Assembly (NCBI GenBank): GCA_017420625.1
Contig: JAFOIR010000348.1
Location: 1 to 8,530 of the forward strand
Direction of reading: 5' to 3'
Length of the DNA: 8,530 bases
Source: Bacillota bacterium
GTDB taxonomy: Bacteria > Bacillota_A > Clostridia > Lachnospirales > Bianqueaceae
In this document: positions 1 to 5,921 of the stretch, piece after piece
Position numbering within the stretch: the stretch's first letter is position 1
Layout: each line of letters starts with the position of its first letter
Notes under the pieces: model-generated
Told to the model about the DNA's origin: nothing
The model's input: the letters and a program-made list of their open reading frames with translations, nothing else
Databases searched by the model: none
Translations under genes and position numbers: made by a program

Positions 1-16
1 CCCACTATCGTCCCCT
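1..16. repeat. 16-base direct repeat, copy 1
   Basis: The first 16 bases, cccactatcgtcccct, recur exactly and in the same orientation at 5768-5783. On the minus strand the repeat reads AGGGGACGATAGTGGG and begins inside the TAG stop of the ferredoxin-like gene (15-17). The copy is cut by the window edge, so the identity may extend to the left; at the second copy it is preceded by ttttga. It may be the end of a mobile element or another dispersed repeat. The match is seen directly; the nature is inferred. Confidence 0.7.
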
Positions 17-728
17 AATCCAGCACTCTGCCGTCTCTCGAAATCGTAACGACCTGCCATGGGATGAACTTGCCGCTGGCCTGCAGTGCGATCTCTGCAG
101 CTCGCTGCAGTCCGCCGCAGCACGGCACTTCCATGCGAACGATCGTTACACTCTTAATGTCGTTGTCCCTGATGATGGCGGTCAGTTTCTCCGTGTAGTC
201 AACATCATCCAGCTTCGGGCAACCGATGATGGTGACTTTGCCCTTCATGAACTCCTCATGCAGGCTGGCATATGCAAAGGCAGTACAATCCGCCGCAATC
301 AGGAGTTTCGCTCCATCGAAGAACGGCGCCTGGATCGGGACCAGTTTGATCTGGCACGGCCACTGGGCGAGACGGGATACCGGATTGGCGGTAGACTGCG
401 CCGACTCCGGTTCTTCTGCAGGGCCTTCCTTCGCACCGGCAAACTGCGCCACACTCGATCCCGGGCATCCTCCCCCGCCGAGGAGTTCCTGCATCCGCTG
501 ATGCACTTTCACTGCCGCTTCATCATATTCCGGCGCTTCCCTTTCCTCGAAGGTGATCGCCCCTGTCGGGCAGGCGGGCAGGCAGTCGCCGAGACCGTCG
601 CAGAAGTTTTCCCGCACGAGTTTCGCCTTGCCGTCAATCATTTCGATGGCGCCTTCATGGCAGGCTGCGGCGCAAAGTCCGCAGCCGTTGCATTTTTCTT
701 CATCTATATTGATTATCTTTCTGAGCAT
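15..728 (-). CDS. 4Fe-4S ferredoxin-like protein with C-terminal cysteine domain
   Basis: This 237-residue protein has an N-terminal ferredoxin module and a longer C-terminal domain. The first cluster motif is C13-x2-C16-x2-C19-x3-C23. The second is C43-x5-C49-x3-C53-P: the expected second cysteine (position 46) is Leu within CDGLGDC, a variant I recall as usual in this family. Residues about 55-120 are a low-complexity linker. The rest carries further cysteines, including a CCGG motif near residue 204. No signal peptide or membrane segment is seen, so it should be cytoplasmic. It probably passes electrons or binds metal; the partner is unknown. It is the last gene of the asr operon, 45 bases after the CGGC-domain gene, with AAAGGA 9 bases before the ATG. 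Its stop codon overlaps the repeat at 1-16, so the natural C-terminus may have been altered. Relatives occur near other anaerobic redox genes such as hcp (from memory). Confidence 0.85.
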   Translation of the reverse strand: MLRKIINIDEEKCNGCGLCAAACHEGAIEMIDGKAKLVRENFCDGLGDCLPACPTGAITFEEREAPEYDEAAVKVHQRMQELLGGGGCPGSSVAQFAGAKEGPAEEPESAQSTANPVSRLAQWPCQIKLVPIQAPFFDGAKLLIAADCTAFAYASLHEEFMKGKVTIIGCPKLDDVDYTEKLTAIIRDNDIKSVTIVRMEVPCCGGLQRAAEIALQASGKFIPWQVVTISRDGRVLD

Positions 729-773
729 TTTTCTCTGTCCTTTTCTTTTCGCTTCGATCAGCAGCCAGTCGGA

Positions 774-1211
774 TCAATCAAAGGCTACATTTTCGTATAC
801 TTTGTATTTTCCCTGTGCGCGCAGTTTGCGTGTAGGTTCACTCTGGAAAGACCCCTCGACGATATTCTCGAAGCCCTTCTTCTGAATGATTTCCTTCATA
901 TAGTCAACATTCGGGCATCTGTCATGATGCTTGTTGTCTGTTACAACGCAGCTGGCAAGATGAACTGCAACTTCTGATTTTTTGATGTCCGTTCCCATAC
1001 GCATCTTCTTTGCGAAATGCTCCAGATATCCCGCCACGCGTGTTCCACAGCAGCCTCCACAGGTCATCGTCAGAAACTTCGTATCCGCAGGATATCCCTC
1101 AAATGCGGCGCCTCTTTCGAAAAAACAATTCGAGCATGAAAAGCCTGAACATCTTTCTCTGGAATGCTCACACTGAATGACAACTACGTACTTGATTAAA
1201 TCCTTATTCAT
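774..1211 (-). CDS. CGGC-domain protein
   Basis: I chose the ATG at 1211 (145 residues) because GGAGG lies 6 bases upstream. An in-frame ATG at 1244 would add 11 residues but overlaps the channel gene by 41 bases and has no clear ribosome site. The protein is cysteine-rich: C14, C21, C26, C29, the signature C51-G-G-C54-C55, then C88 and C99. This pattern matches the CGGC domain family, which is thought to bind metal but has no established reaction. It is soluble, with no membrane segment. Its start overlaps the end of the channel gene by 8 bases (1204-1211), which implies translational coupling and a role tied to sulfite reduction or sulfide handling. Possible jobs are metal or cluster delivery, or binding a sulfur species; nothing here decides between them. 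Confidence 0.85.
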   Translation of the reverse strand: MNKDLIKYVVVIQCEHSRERCSGFSCSNCFFERGAAFEGYPADTKFLTMTCGGCCGTRVAGYLEHFAKKMRMGTDIKKSEVAVHLASCVVTDNKHHDRCPNVDYMKEIIQKKGFENIVEGSFQSEPTRKLRAQGKYKVYENVAFD

Positions 1212-1986
1212 AACAGTCCTCCTTTTTTTCTCTTGACCCAACATGATACGGCAATGCTACGAACAGAATCGCTCCAATCATGTTGCCAAACGTCACTACG
1301 ATGAGATTGAACCAATATCCTCCCATAGTGATCGCTTCGTTCCCGCCGTTATCGATGAGCGCGAGGGTCAGCAATGTCATGTTGGCTACGCTGTGCTCAA
1401 AACCCGTAGCAAAGAACGCAAGCAGGCACCAGAACACCATAATCAGCTTTCCAGCGTCTGATTTCGCTCGGAAACCGCACCATACAGCCAGACATACCAA
1501 AGTATTACACAACGCACCTCTTGCAAGAAGCGGTATGAAGCCTGCCGTCATCTTTGCTGCCGCAGTGGTTGTCATTGCTGTCAGCGTCGCATCACTGTAG
1601 AGCCCTGTCAGGCTGAATACAATTGCCAGCAATACTGATCCCACCAGATTTCCGATCCAGCAGACTCCCCACAGTTTTAGCGTGTCCGTAATCGTTACTG
1701 TCTTGCGAAGTACGCCTGCAGTCATTACCATATTATTTCCGGTAAACAATTCTGCTCCTGCAATCACCACAAGACTCAGCGCAACGCCGAAGCAGCAGCC
1801 CATCACAAGCTTGGTATACGGTGCTCCGTCAAGCGCTCCGCTTAATGTAAATACAAGAAGGATACCAAACCCGATGTATGCTCCCGCCAGTACCGACAGC
1901 AAAAAATAGCCAGCCGGATTCTTCTTCAGAAGAGTTGCTTTTGCGACAGCCCCTTTGGAAGCCGCCGTGAATTCTTCATTAAACAT
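1204..1986 (-). CDS. Formate/nitrite-family channel, probable hydrosulfide channel
   Basis: A 260-residue integral membrane protein with about six hydrophobic helices, typical of the FNT family (FocA, NirC, HSC), which forms pentamers. Family features visible are AELFTGN (residues 78-84), the GNLVGS segment (112-117), RGALCN (156-161) and FEHSVANM (196-203) with the central pore histidine at about 198. FNT channels pass small monovalent anions such as formate, nitrite or hydrosulfide. The position directly after asrC points to hydrosulfide release, and perhaps sulfite entry, as described for the HSC/FNT3 channel encoded beside asrABC in Clostridioides difficile. The ATG has AAGGA 7 bases upstream. 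It is 27 bases from asrC and overlaps the next gene by 8. The family is certain; the substrate is inferred from context. Confidence 0.92.
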   Translation of the reverse strand: MFNEEFTAASKGAVAKATLLKKNPAGYFLLSVLAGAYIGFGILLVFTLSGALDGAPYTKLVMGCCFGVALSLVVIAGAELFTGNNMVMTAGVLRKTVTITDTLKLWGVCWIGNLVGSVLLAIVFSLTGLYSDATLTAMTTTAAAKMTAGFIPLLARGALCNTLVCLAVWCGFRAKSDAGKLIMVFWCLLAFFATGFEHSVANMTLLTLALIDNGGNEAITMGGYWFNLIVVTFGNMIGAILFVALPYHVGSREKKEDCYE

Positions 1987-2013
1987 ATCAAGATCCTTTC
2001 TGTCAGTTTCTGA

Positions 2014-3036
2014 CTACTCTTCTCTTTCTGAGAAGCGGAACATCGACTGTCTCAGCTCATTGCTCTGATCATAACGTTTGCCGCCCCAGTAGATGCGGCC
2101 CTGGATCTCGCATTCCGGATTCGGAGTGACATCCTTCATGATATACTTCAGGAATTCTTCAAAACCGGTACGGTCTACGATGTATCCGATATGCTCTTTG
2201 CTTTCGACAGCAGCTCTGTCCATGTATTCATCCAGATATGCATAAACGTTGCAGATGACCTTTTTGATGGTATCGTGATCTGCCCACTTCATGAAGTCTT
2301 CTGCAAGGCGCGGATTCTTCTTCCCGGTACGCCCGAGAAGAACCATGCGGAAGTAGTCTTCCTCGCTTCTTGTCCAGGCACGTGTCGGACAATAGATCAC
2401 GCATACTCCGCAGCCGACACACTTGTTCGTGTCACGTTCTATCTTCCCATTGACGATCTCCAGCGCTCCGACTGATCTTTTCTTGCAGTACTTCACGCAT
2501 TGCTCACAGCCGATGCAGCGATCCTTATCATACTGTGGCTCAGTCTGGCCAAGAATGCCGAAATCATTGAGACGTACGTGGGCGCAGTCATTGGAACAGC
2601 CTGTGAAGGCGATCTTAACGTGATGGTCGTTCGGGAAAATCGCCTTGTCGATCTCCTGCGCAAACTTCTTCGTATCGTAGCAGCCGAACGGGCAGAGTTG
2701 TTTGCCTGGACAGGCCACGACATTACGTGTTCCGGAAGCAGGATATCCGCCGTTGTACTCCTCCTGATTGACGTTTCTGTTCTCAATAATCAGCTGAAGT
2801 GCCTTGTTGACTTCTTCCAGATCAGCCAGGTCGATTCCCGGAATCTCAAATCCCTGTCGATTGGTGATGTTTACCATGCCCTTGCCGTATTTCCTTGCGA
2901 TATCGACGACGCGCTGCAGCGAATCCACGTCGATCTCTCCGCCCGGACAGCGCACACGGGAAGCAGTCTCGCCCCTGACCTTGGACTGACGGAAGGCATT
3001 CTTCTTCAGTTTTTTCACATTGATATCAAGTGTCAT
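2014..3036 (-). CDS. asrC: Anaerobic sulfite reductase subunit C (siroheme catalytic subunit)
   Basis: The catalytic subunit, which carries out six-electron reduction of sulfite to sulfide in the cytoplasm. Counting from the ATG at 3036 (340 residues), the siroheme/4Fe-4S pair motif is C109-x5-C115 (CPGKQLC) and C147-x3-C151 (CSNDC). Two ferredoxin clusters follow: C174/C177/C180/C184 and C206/C209/C212/C216-P. The N-terminal half is a nitrite/sulfite reductase ferredoxin-like domain. An in-frame GTG at 3045 lies directly against the AAAGGAG ribosome site with no spacing, while the ATG at 3036 has 8 bases of spacing, so I prefer the ATG. The gene is 23 bases downstream of asrB. All cofactor cysteines are present and the length fits the AsrC family, so it should be functional. 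Confidence 0.96.
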   Translation of the reverse strand: MTLDINVKKLKKNAFRQSKVRGETASRVRCPGGEIDVDSLQRVVDIARKYGKGMVNITNRQGFEIPGIDLADLEEVNKALQLIIENRNVNQEEYNGGYPASGTRNVVACPGKQLCPFGCYDTKKFAQEIDKAIFPNDHHVKIAFTGCSNDCAHVRLNDFGILGQTEPQYDKDRCIGCEQCVKYCKKRSVGALEIVNGKIERDTNKCVGCGVCVIYCPTRAWTRSEEDYFRMVLLGRTGKKNPRLAEDFMKWADHDTIKKVICNVYAYLDEYMDRAAVESKEHIGYIVDRTGFEEFLKYIMKDVTPNPECEIQGRIYWGGKRYDQSNELRQSMFRFSEREE

Positions 3037-3059
3037 TTCTTTCACTCCTTTCCGTTATC

Positions 3060-3854
3060 CTAGTCGATCATGTTTTTGCTTTCGGTATAATTGAAAACCG
3101 GTCCGTCGAGGCAGACATACTTCTCGCCGATGCGACAGTGTCCGCACTTGCCGAGTCCGCAGCACATCTTGCGCTCCTGGGAAACCCAGATATTCTCTTC
3201 TTTGAAGCCTTTCTCGAGCAGACCCTGCACTGCAAATTTCATCATGATCGGCGGTCCGACCACAACGGCCTTTGCTTTTGCAGCATCGCGCAGAGGCAGA
3301 TCAGGTATGAATGCGGTAACCAGCCCGGTCTTACCTTCGTATCCCTCCGGTGCGCCGTCGACGGTGAGGATCAAATCCAGCTTTTCGTTCCAGCGTTCCA
3401 GGTCATCCCGAAAGAGCATGTCGTCCGGGCTCTTGAATCCTACGATGACATGCTTATCTTTTGGCTCTGCTGTGTCCGTCAGTGCGTCGATGACGCCGCG
3501 GACCGGAGACACGCCGGTGCCACCAGCCACGACAACGACTTCGCCCTCTTCGTAGAGTGACGTGTCGAATCCGTTGCCGTACGGTCCGCGCATAAGCAGA
3601 CTGTCGCCGACGTAGCGTTCAAACACTTCGTTCGTGACGCGGCCTACACGGCGAATCGTCAGGTCTACAAAATCTTCGCCGATGCCGCTGACAGAAATCG
3701 GCGCCTCCCCGTACTTCGGAATGGAAACTTCGAAAAACTGTCCCGGTTTCACATCGCCTGCGAATTCCATTCGAAAGGTGTATTCTTTATCCGTATGTTT
3801 GATCACTTCCTTGATCTTTGATGGGAACGGAATGTATGGATTCTTATTTGTCAT
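3060..3854 (-). CDS. asrB: Anaerobic sulfite reductase subunit B (FAD/NADH, 2Fe-2S)
   Basis: The electron-input subunit, which takes electrons from NADH through FAD and a 2Fe-2S cluster and passes them to AsrA and AsrC. It has 264 residues from the ATG at 3854. The FAD-binding barrel covers about residues 10-100, with APISVSG at 51-57. The nucleotide-binding fold starts at AGGTGVSPVRG (110-120). The C-terminal 2Fe-2S ligands are C232, C237, C240 and C248, as in PyrK-like reductases. An earlier ATG at 3884 would add 10 residues, but the 3854 start has AGGAGG 6 bases upstream. The start overlaps the asrA end by 11 bases, consistent with coupled translation. PyrK (dihydroorotate dehydrogenase electron-transfer subunit) is the closest alternative; the asrA and asrC neighbours rule it out. 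Confidence 0.96.
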   Translation of the reverse strand: MTNKNPYIPFPSKIKEVIKHTDKEYTFRMEFAGDVKPGQFFEVSIPKYGEAPISVSGIGEDFVDLTIRRVGRVTNEVFERYVGDSLLMRGPYGNGFDTSLYEEGEVVVVAGGTGVSPVRGVIDALTDTAEPKDKHVIVGFKSPDDMLFRDDLERWNEKLDLILTVDGAPEGYEGKTGLVTAFIPDLPLRDAAKAKAVVVGPPIMMKFAVQGLLEKGFKEENIWVSQERKMCCGLGKCGHCRIGEKYVCLDGPVFNYTESKNMID

Positions 3855-4869
3855 CGCCAGCCTCCTTCCCTGCTGCATCCGCAACCTTGTTGATAATATT
3901 CGAGAATGAAATGTACTCCGGACATACCATGTCGCAGCGGCCGCAGCCCACGCACATGTCGTAGCCCGTGCGCGCCCGGAAGTCGTGAATCTTGTGGAGC
4001 ACTTTGAAACGCATGCGCTCTCCGTTGGTCTTTCGGTACTGTCCGCCGCCGGCTACATCCGTGTAGCCGTCGATCATGCAGGATCCGCCGACTCTGCGGC
4101 GCTCACCCACTTTGCCGTTGTCCGTGTAGAACACATCCTGCATGGTGTAGCAGGTGCAGGTCGGGCACACGATGGTGCACCGGCCACAGTTCACGCAGCG
4201 CTTCGTGTATTCATCCCACAGTTCATCACTGTAGATGCTGAGAGGAATGTCTTCCGGAACGGTCACAGCTTTTTGATTCTCCGTCACACACCACGGCTCC
4301 ACATCCGCTTCCGTGCCTCCTGCTTTTGCAAAAGCTTCCGCAAAGGCAGGATCCGGCGTATCGCAGCGGAACATGCCTTCACTTTCATCAACGGAGAACA
4401 CGTATCCGTCCTCAGTCCGGTTCGTCCCCATGTCCACGCAGAAACAGTCATCAAAGCTTTTGCTGCATCCAATCAGAGCGAACTTCACAAGATCTCTGCG
4501 TCTTCTGTAGAACCAGTCTTCTTCGCTGCCGTTCTCCAGATACATGTGATCCAGTCGTTTCACTGCGTGCATATCACAGCTGCGCAGGAATACGATGACC
4601 GGACGCTCATCGATGTCCGCTTCCTTCACCTGGTTCTCTGTAAAGAAGAACAGAGTCTCTGACAAAGGCAGCATGAATTCCTTGAACGCGTAGTCCGATT
4701 CGACTGTCAGTTCGATTTCTGAAGCATCGCTGACAAAATCGTACCGGACCAAGTCCACATCCTTGAATCTGCCCTCTCCTTTCTTGCACACCGGCGCGAA
4801 GATCCGGTATGTTTTTCCCAGCTGGCGCATCGCTTCACCGAACTGGTCTTTGCTTAATAGATATCCCAC
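3844..4869 (-). CDS. asrA: Anaerobic sulfite reductase subunit A (4Fe-4S electron transfer)
   Basis: AsrA carries electrons between AsrB and AsrC. Counted from the GTG at 4869 the protein has 341 residues. Two 4Fe-4S motifs lie in the C-terminal part: C225/C228/C231/C235-P, followed by extra C238 and C240, and C306/C309/C312/C316-P. The N-terminal 200 residues form the AsrA-type domain, with more cysteines at 98, 135, 142 and 144. The longest frame starts at an ATG at 4926, but I prefer the GTG: AGGAGG (4875-4880) is 5 bases upstream, the N-terminus MGYLLSKDQF fits the family, and the predicted transcription start (about 4903) lies downstream of the ATG. First gene of the operon, divergent from a Crp/Fnr regulator that probably controls it. 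Confidence 0.95.
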   Translation of the reverse strand: MGYLLSKDQFGEAMRQLGKTYRIFAPVCKKGEGRFKDVDLVRYDFVSDASEIELTVESDYAFKEFMLPLSETLFFFTENQVKEADIDERPVIVFLRSCDMHAVKRLDHMYLENGSEEDWFYRRRRDLVKFALIGCSKSFDDCFCVDMGTNRTEDGYVFSVDESEGMFRCDTPDPAFAEAFAKAGGTEADVEPWCVTENQKAVTVPEDIPLSIYSDELWDEYTKRCVNCGRCTIVCPTCTCYTMQDVFYTDNGKVGERRRVGGSCMIDGYTDVAGGGQYRKTNGERMRFKVLHKIHDFRARTGYDMCVGCGRCDMVCPEYISFSNIINKVADAAGKEAGDDK

Positions 4870-4901
4870 AGTTGCCTCCTTCCTCCTGATTCCGTTATTT
4901 G

Positions 4902-4915
4902 CCAGTTTCATTGTA
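4902..4915 (-). promoter_or_regulatory. Predicted asrA promoter (-10 box and start site)
   Basis: On the minus strand, TACAAT at 4915-4910 matches five of six bases of the -10 consensus and predicts a start site near 4902-4904. No good -35 hexamer lies 16-18 bases upstream; that space holds a run of seven T and the edge of the palindrome at 4935-4952. A missing -35 is what an activator-dependent promoter should show. The resulting leader of about 33 bases carries the AGGAGG before the GTG start. Inferred, not mapped. Confidence 0.55.
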
Positions 4916-4934
4916 TCAGAAGCCATAGAAAAAA

Positions 4935-4952
4935 ACGTTGCGTACGCAACGT
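4935..4952. promoter_or_regulatory. 18-base perfect palindrome, likely Crp/Fnr operator
   Basis: ACGTTGCGTACGCAACGT is a perfect inverted repeat between the divergent asrA and regulator genes. Its core, TTGCG-TA-CGCAA, has the two-fold symmetry and size of Crp/Fnr-family sites but is not the classical FNR (TTGAT-N4-ATCAA) or CRP (TGTGA-N6-TCACA) half-site. The centre (4943.5) falls at about -41.5 from the predicted asrA start, the class II activator position, and at about -30 from the predicted regulator start, where binding would block RNA polymerase. The palindrome is seen directly; the binding protein is inferred to be the regulator next door. Confidence 0.75.
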
Positions 4953-4966
4953 GTGCGACTTATACT
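4938..4966 (+). promoter_or_regulatory. Predicted promoter of the Crp/Fnr regulator
   Basis: TTGCGT (4938-4943) and TATACT (4961-4966) are separated by 17 bases. The -10 is good; the -35 keeps only the TTG and lies wholly inside the palindrome, suggesting autoregulation. The predicted start near 4973 would leave only about 14 bases of leader, with GGGAGG (4973-4978) at its very 5' end. That is short, so the true start may lie further upstream. Confidence 0.45.
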
Positions 4967-4986
4967 GAAGGCGGGAGGCAATGGAT

Positions 4987-5649
4987 ATGGATCATCAAAT
5001 CGAGAAATACATGAAAAATCCGCTGTTCGAAAACATCGCAGCGGATCATCTGCAGGCCATGCTGGGCTGCCTGCACAGTTATACAAGAAACTATAAAAAA
5101 GGCGAAGTCATCATCATGGAGAAGGACTCCATCCGGTACGTGGGCATCGTGCTTACCGGAACGGTCCATATGATGAAAGAAGACATCTGGGGACGTCAGA
5201 CTTTGCTGACATATACCTCAGAGAACGAGGTTTTTGGGGAGACTTTTGCCGTGCAGAAAAATCCCGATTCCTATGTAACTTTTATTGCAGGGACAGATAC
5301 TTCTGTCCTCTTCGTCGCCGCCTGGAACGTCATTCACTGCTGCCCAAGCCAGTGTGTATTTCATGAACAACTGACGCGGAATATGTTTGATCTGATTGGC
5401 CGGCGCAGCATCCGGCTTATGGAGCGGATTGAGATTTCCTCCAAGCCGTCCCTGCGCGAAAAAATCCTGGCCTACTTATCAATGCAGGCCCAGAAGCAGG
5501 ACAGCCGTTACATCACGCTCCCGCTGGGACGCACGGAACTAGCCAACTACATTGGCGCCAACCGAAGCGCCCTGACCCGCGAGCTCGCCTCCATGCGGGA
5601 GGACGGACTCATCGATTACGAAAAGAATACATTCCGGATTCTAGAATAG
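4987..5649 (+). CDS. Crp/Fnr-family transcriptional regulator of the asr operon
   Basis: A cyclic-nucleotide-binding-like sensor domain (about residues 15-130) and a dimerisation helix lead to a C-terminal winged helix-turn-helix (about 181-216), in which NRSALTREL is the recognition helix. I prefer the ATG at 4987 (220 residues) because GGGAGG is 8 bases upstream; the ATG at 4981 has only 2 bases of spacing. Numbering from 4981, cysteines occur at 30, 120, 121 and 125, the last three as HCCPSQC. Four cysteines could hold an iron-sulfur cluster or sense redox or sulfur species, but they are not in the N-terminal arrangement of E. coli FNR. The sensor domain lacks an obvious cAMP-binding signature. 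Its divergent placement and the shared palindrome suggest it activates asr under anaerobic or sulfite-rich conditions. The signal cannot be read from the sequence. Confidence 0.9.
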   Translation: MDHQIEKYMKNPLFENIAADHLQAMLGCLHSYTRNYKKGEVIIMEKDSIRYVGIVLTGTVHMMKEDIWGRQTLLTYTSENEVFGETFAVQKNPDSYVTFIAGTDTSVLFVAAWNVIHCCPSQCVFHEQLTRNMFDLIGRRSIRLMERIEISSKPSLREKILAYLSMQAQKQDSRYITLPLGRTELANYIGANRSALTRELASMREDGLIDYEKNTFRILE

Positions 5650-5650
5650 C

Positions 5651-5684
5651 AAAAGAGACCCATTCAGGTCTCTTTTCGTTTTGA
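5651..5684 (+). terminator. Intrinsic terminator after the Crp/Fnr gene
   Basis: A perfect 10-base-pair stem (aaaagagacc, 5651-5660, with ggtctctttt, 5667-5676) closes a 6-base loop and is followed by cgttttga. It begins two bases after the regulator's TAG stop. The stem ends in T-rich sequence, as expected of a rho-independent terminator on the plus strand. Confidence 0.88.
5672..5684 (+). repeat. 13-base direct repeat, copy 1 (terminator tail)
   Basis: cttttcgttttga forms the 3' arm and T-rich tail of the terminator and recurs exactly at 5755-5767, 83 bases downstream. Confidence 0.75.
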
Positions 5685-5754
5685 TAGCGGAGGACACGGG
5701 ACTTACGCGGCGGGCCCCTGCCCCTCCGTCGGTATTACTGCATCTGCTCCTTCA
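5685..5754. other. GC-rich non-coding segment with an imperfect hairpin
   Basis: Between the two copies of cttttcgttttga lies a GC-rich stretch with no convincing gene. CGGAGG (5688-5693) can pair with CCTCCG (5723-5728), and with small bulges the pairing extends inward through CA/TG and GGG/CCC to a GC-rich loop. It may be a repeat-element structure, the remains of a mobile-element end, or chance. Confidence 0.4.
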
Positions 5755-5783
5755 CTTTTCGTTTTGACCCACTATCGTCCCCT
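5755..5783 (+). repeat. Adjoining repeats: 13-base copy 2 and 16-base copy 2
   Basis: cttttcgttttga (5755-5767) repeats 5672-5684 and is directly followed by cccactatcgtcccct (5768-5783), which repeats positions 1-16. Base composition turns AT-rich just after 5783, so this unit marks the border between the sulfur locus and the accessory region. It may be a degenerate or solitary mobile-element end. Confidence 0.75.
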
Positions 5784-5825
5784 TATTTCCTAATTCGGAT
5801 CAGGTGGTTTTTGATGCTTTTATGT

Positions 5826-5921
5826 CTATATACTCTCTACCGCATCGTTCATTTGATCAAAAAGATAATCGTCATAATTACTTCCCCATATAATTACTGA
5901 TTTATCTTTAACAGCAAAAAC
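5826..5921 (-). other. Open in-frame tail beyond the TGA of the unknown gene
   Basis: Past the TGA at 5922-5924, the same frame stays open for 31 codons to a TAG at 5826-5828. The translation begins VFAVKDKSVIIWGSNYDDYL and ends DAVESI. Its mixture of charged, aromatic and hydrophobic residues resembles the preceding protein. A TGG-to-TGA change (Trp to stop) is the simplest explanation, making the upstream gene truncated at its C-terminus. It could also be ordinary non-coding sequence that happens to be open. Confidence 0.45.

Noticed and set aside
258..977. A long plus-strand open frame of 239 codons
   Set aside because: It crosses the ferredoxin-like and CGGC-domain genes on the opposite strand; both have clear motifs and starts, so this is a shadow.
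4870..4926. ATG at 4926 as the asrA start
   Set aside because: It has a T-rich stretch instead of a ribosome site and lies upstream of the predicted transcription start; the GTG at 4869 has AGGAGG and a family-like N-terminus.
5784..5825. Terminator for the unknown gene (cctgat/attagg hairpin on the minus strand)
   Set aside because: The stem has six pairs including one G-T and is followed by aaataagg rather than a T run.
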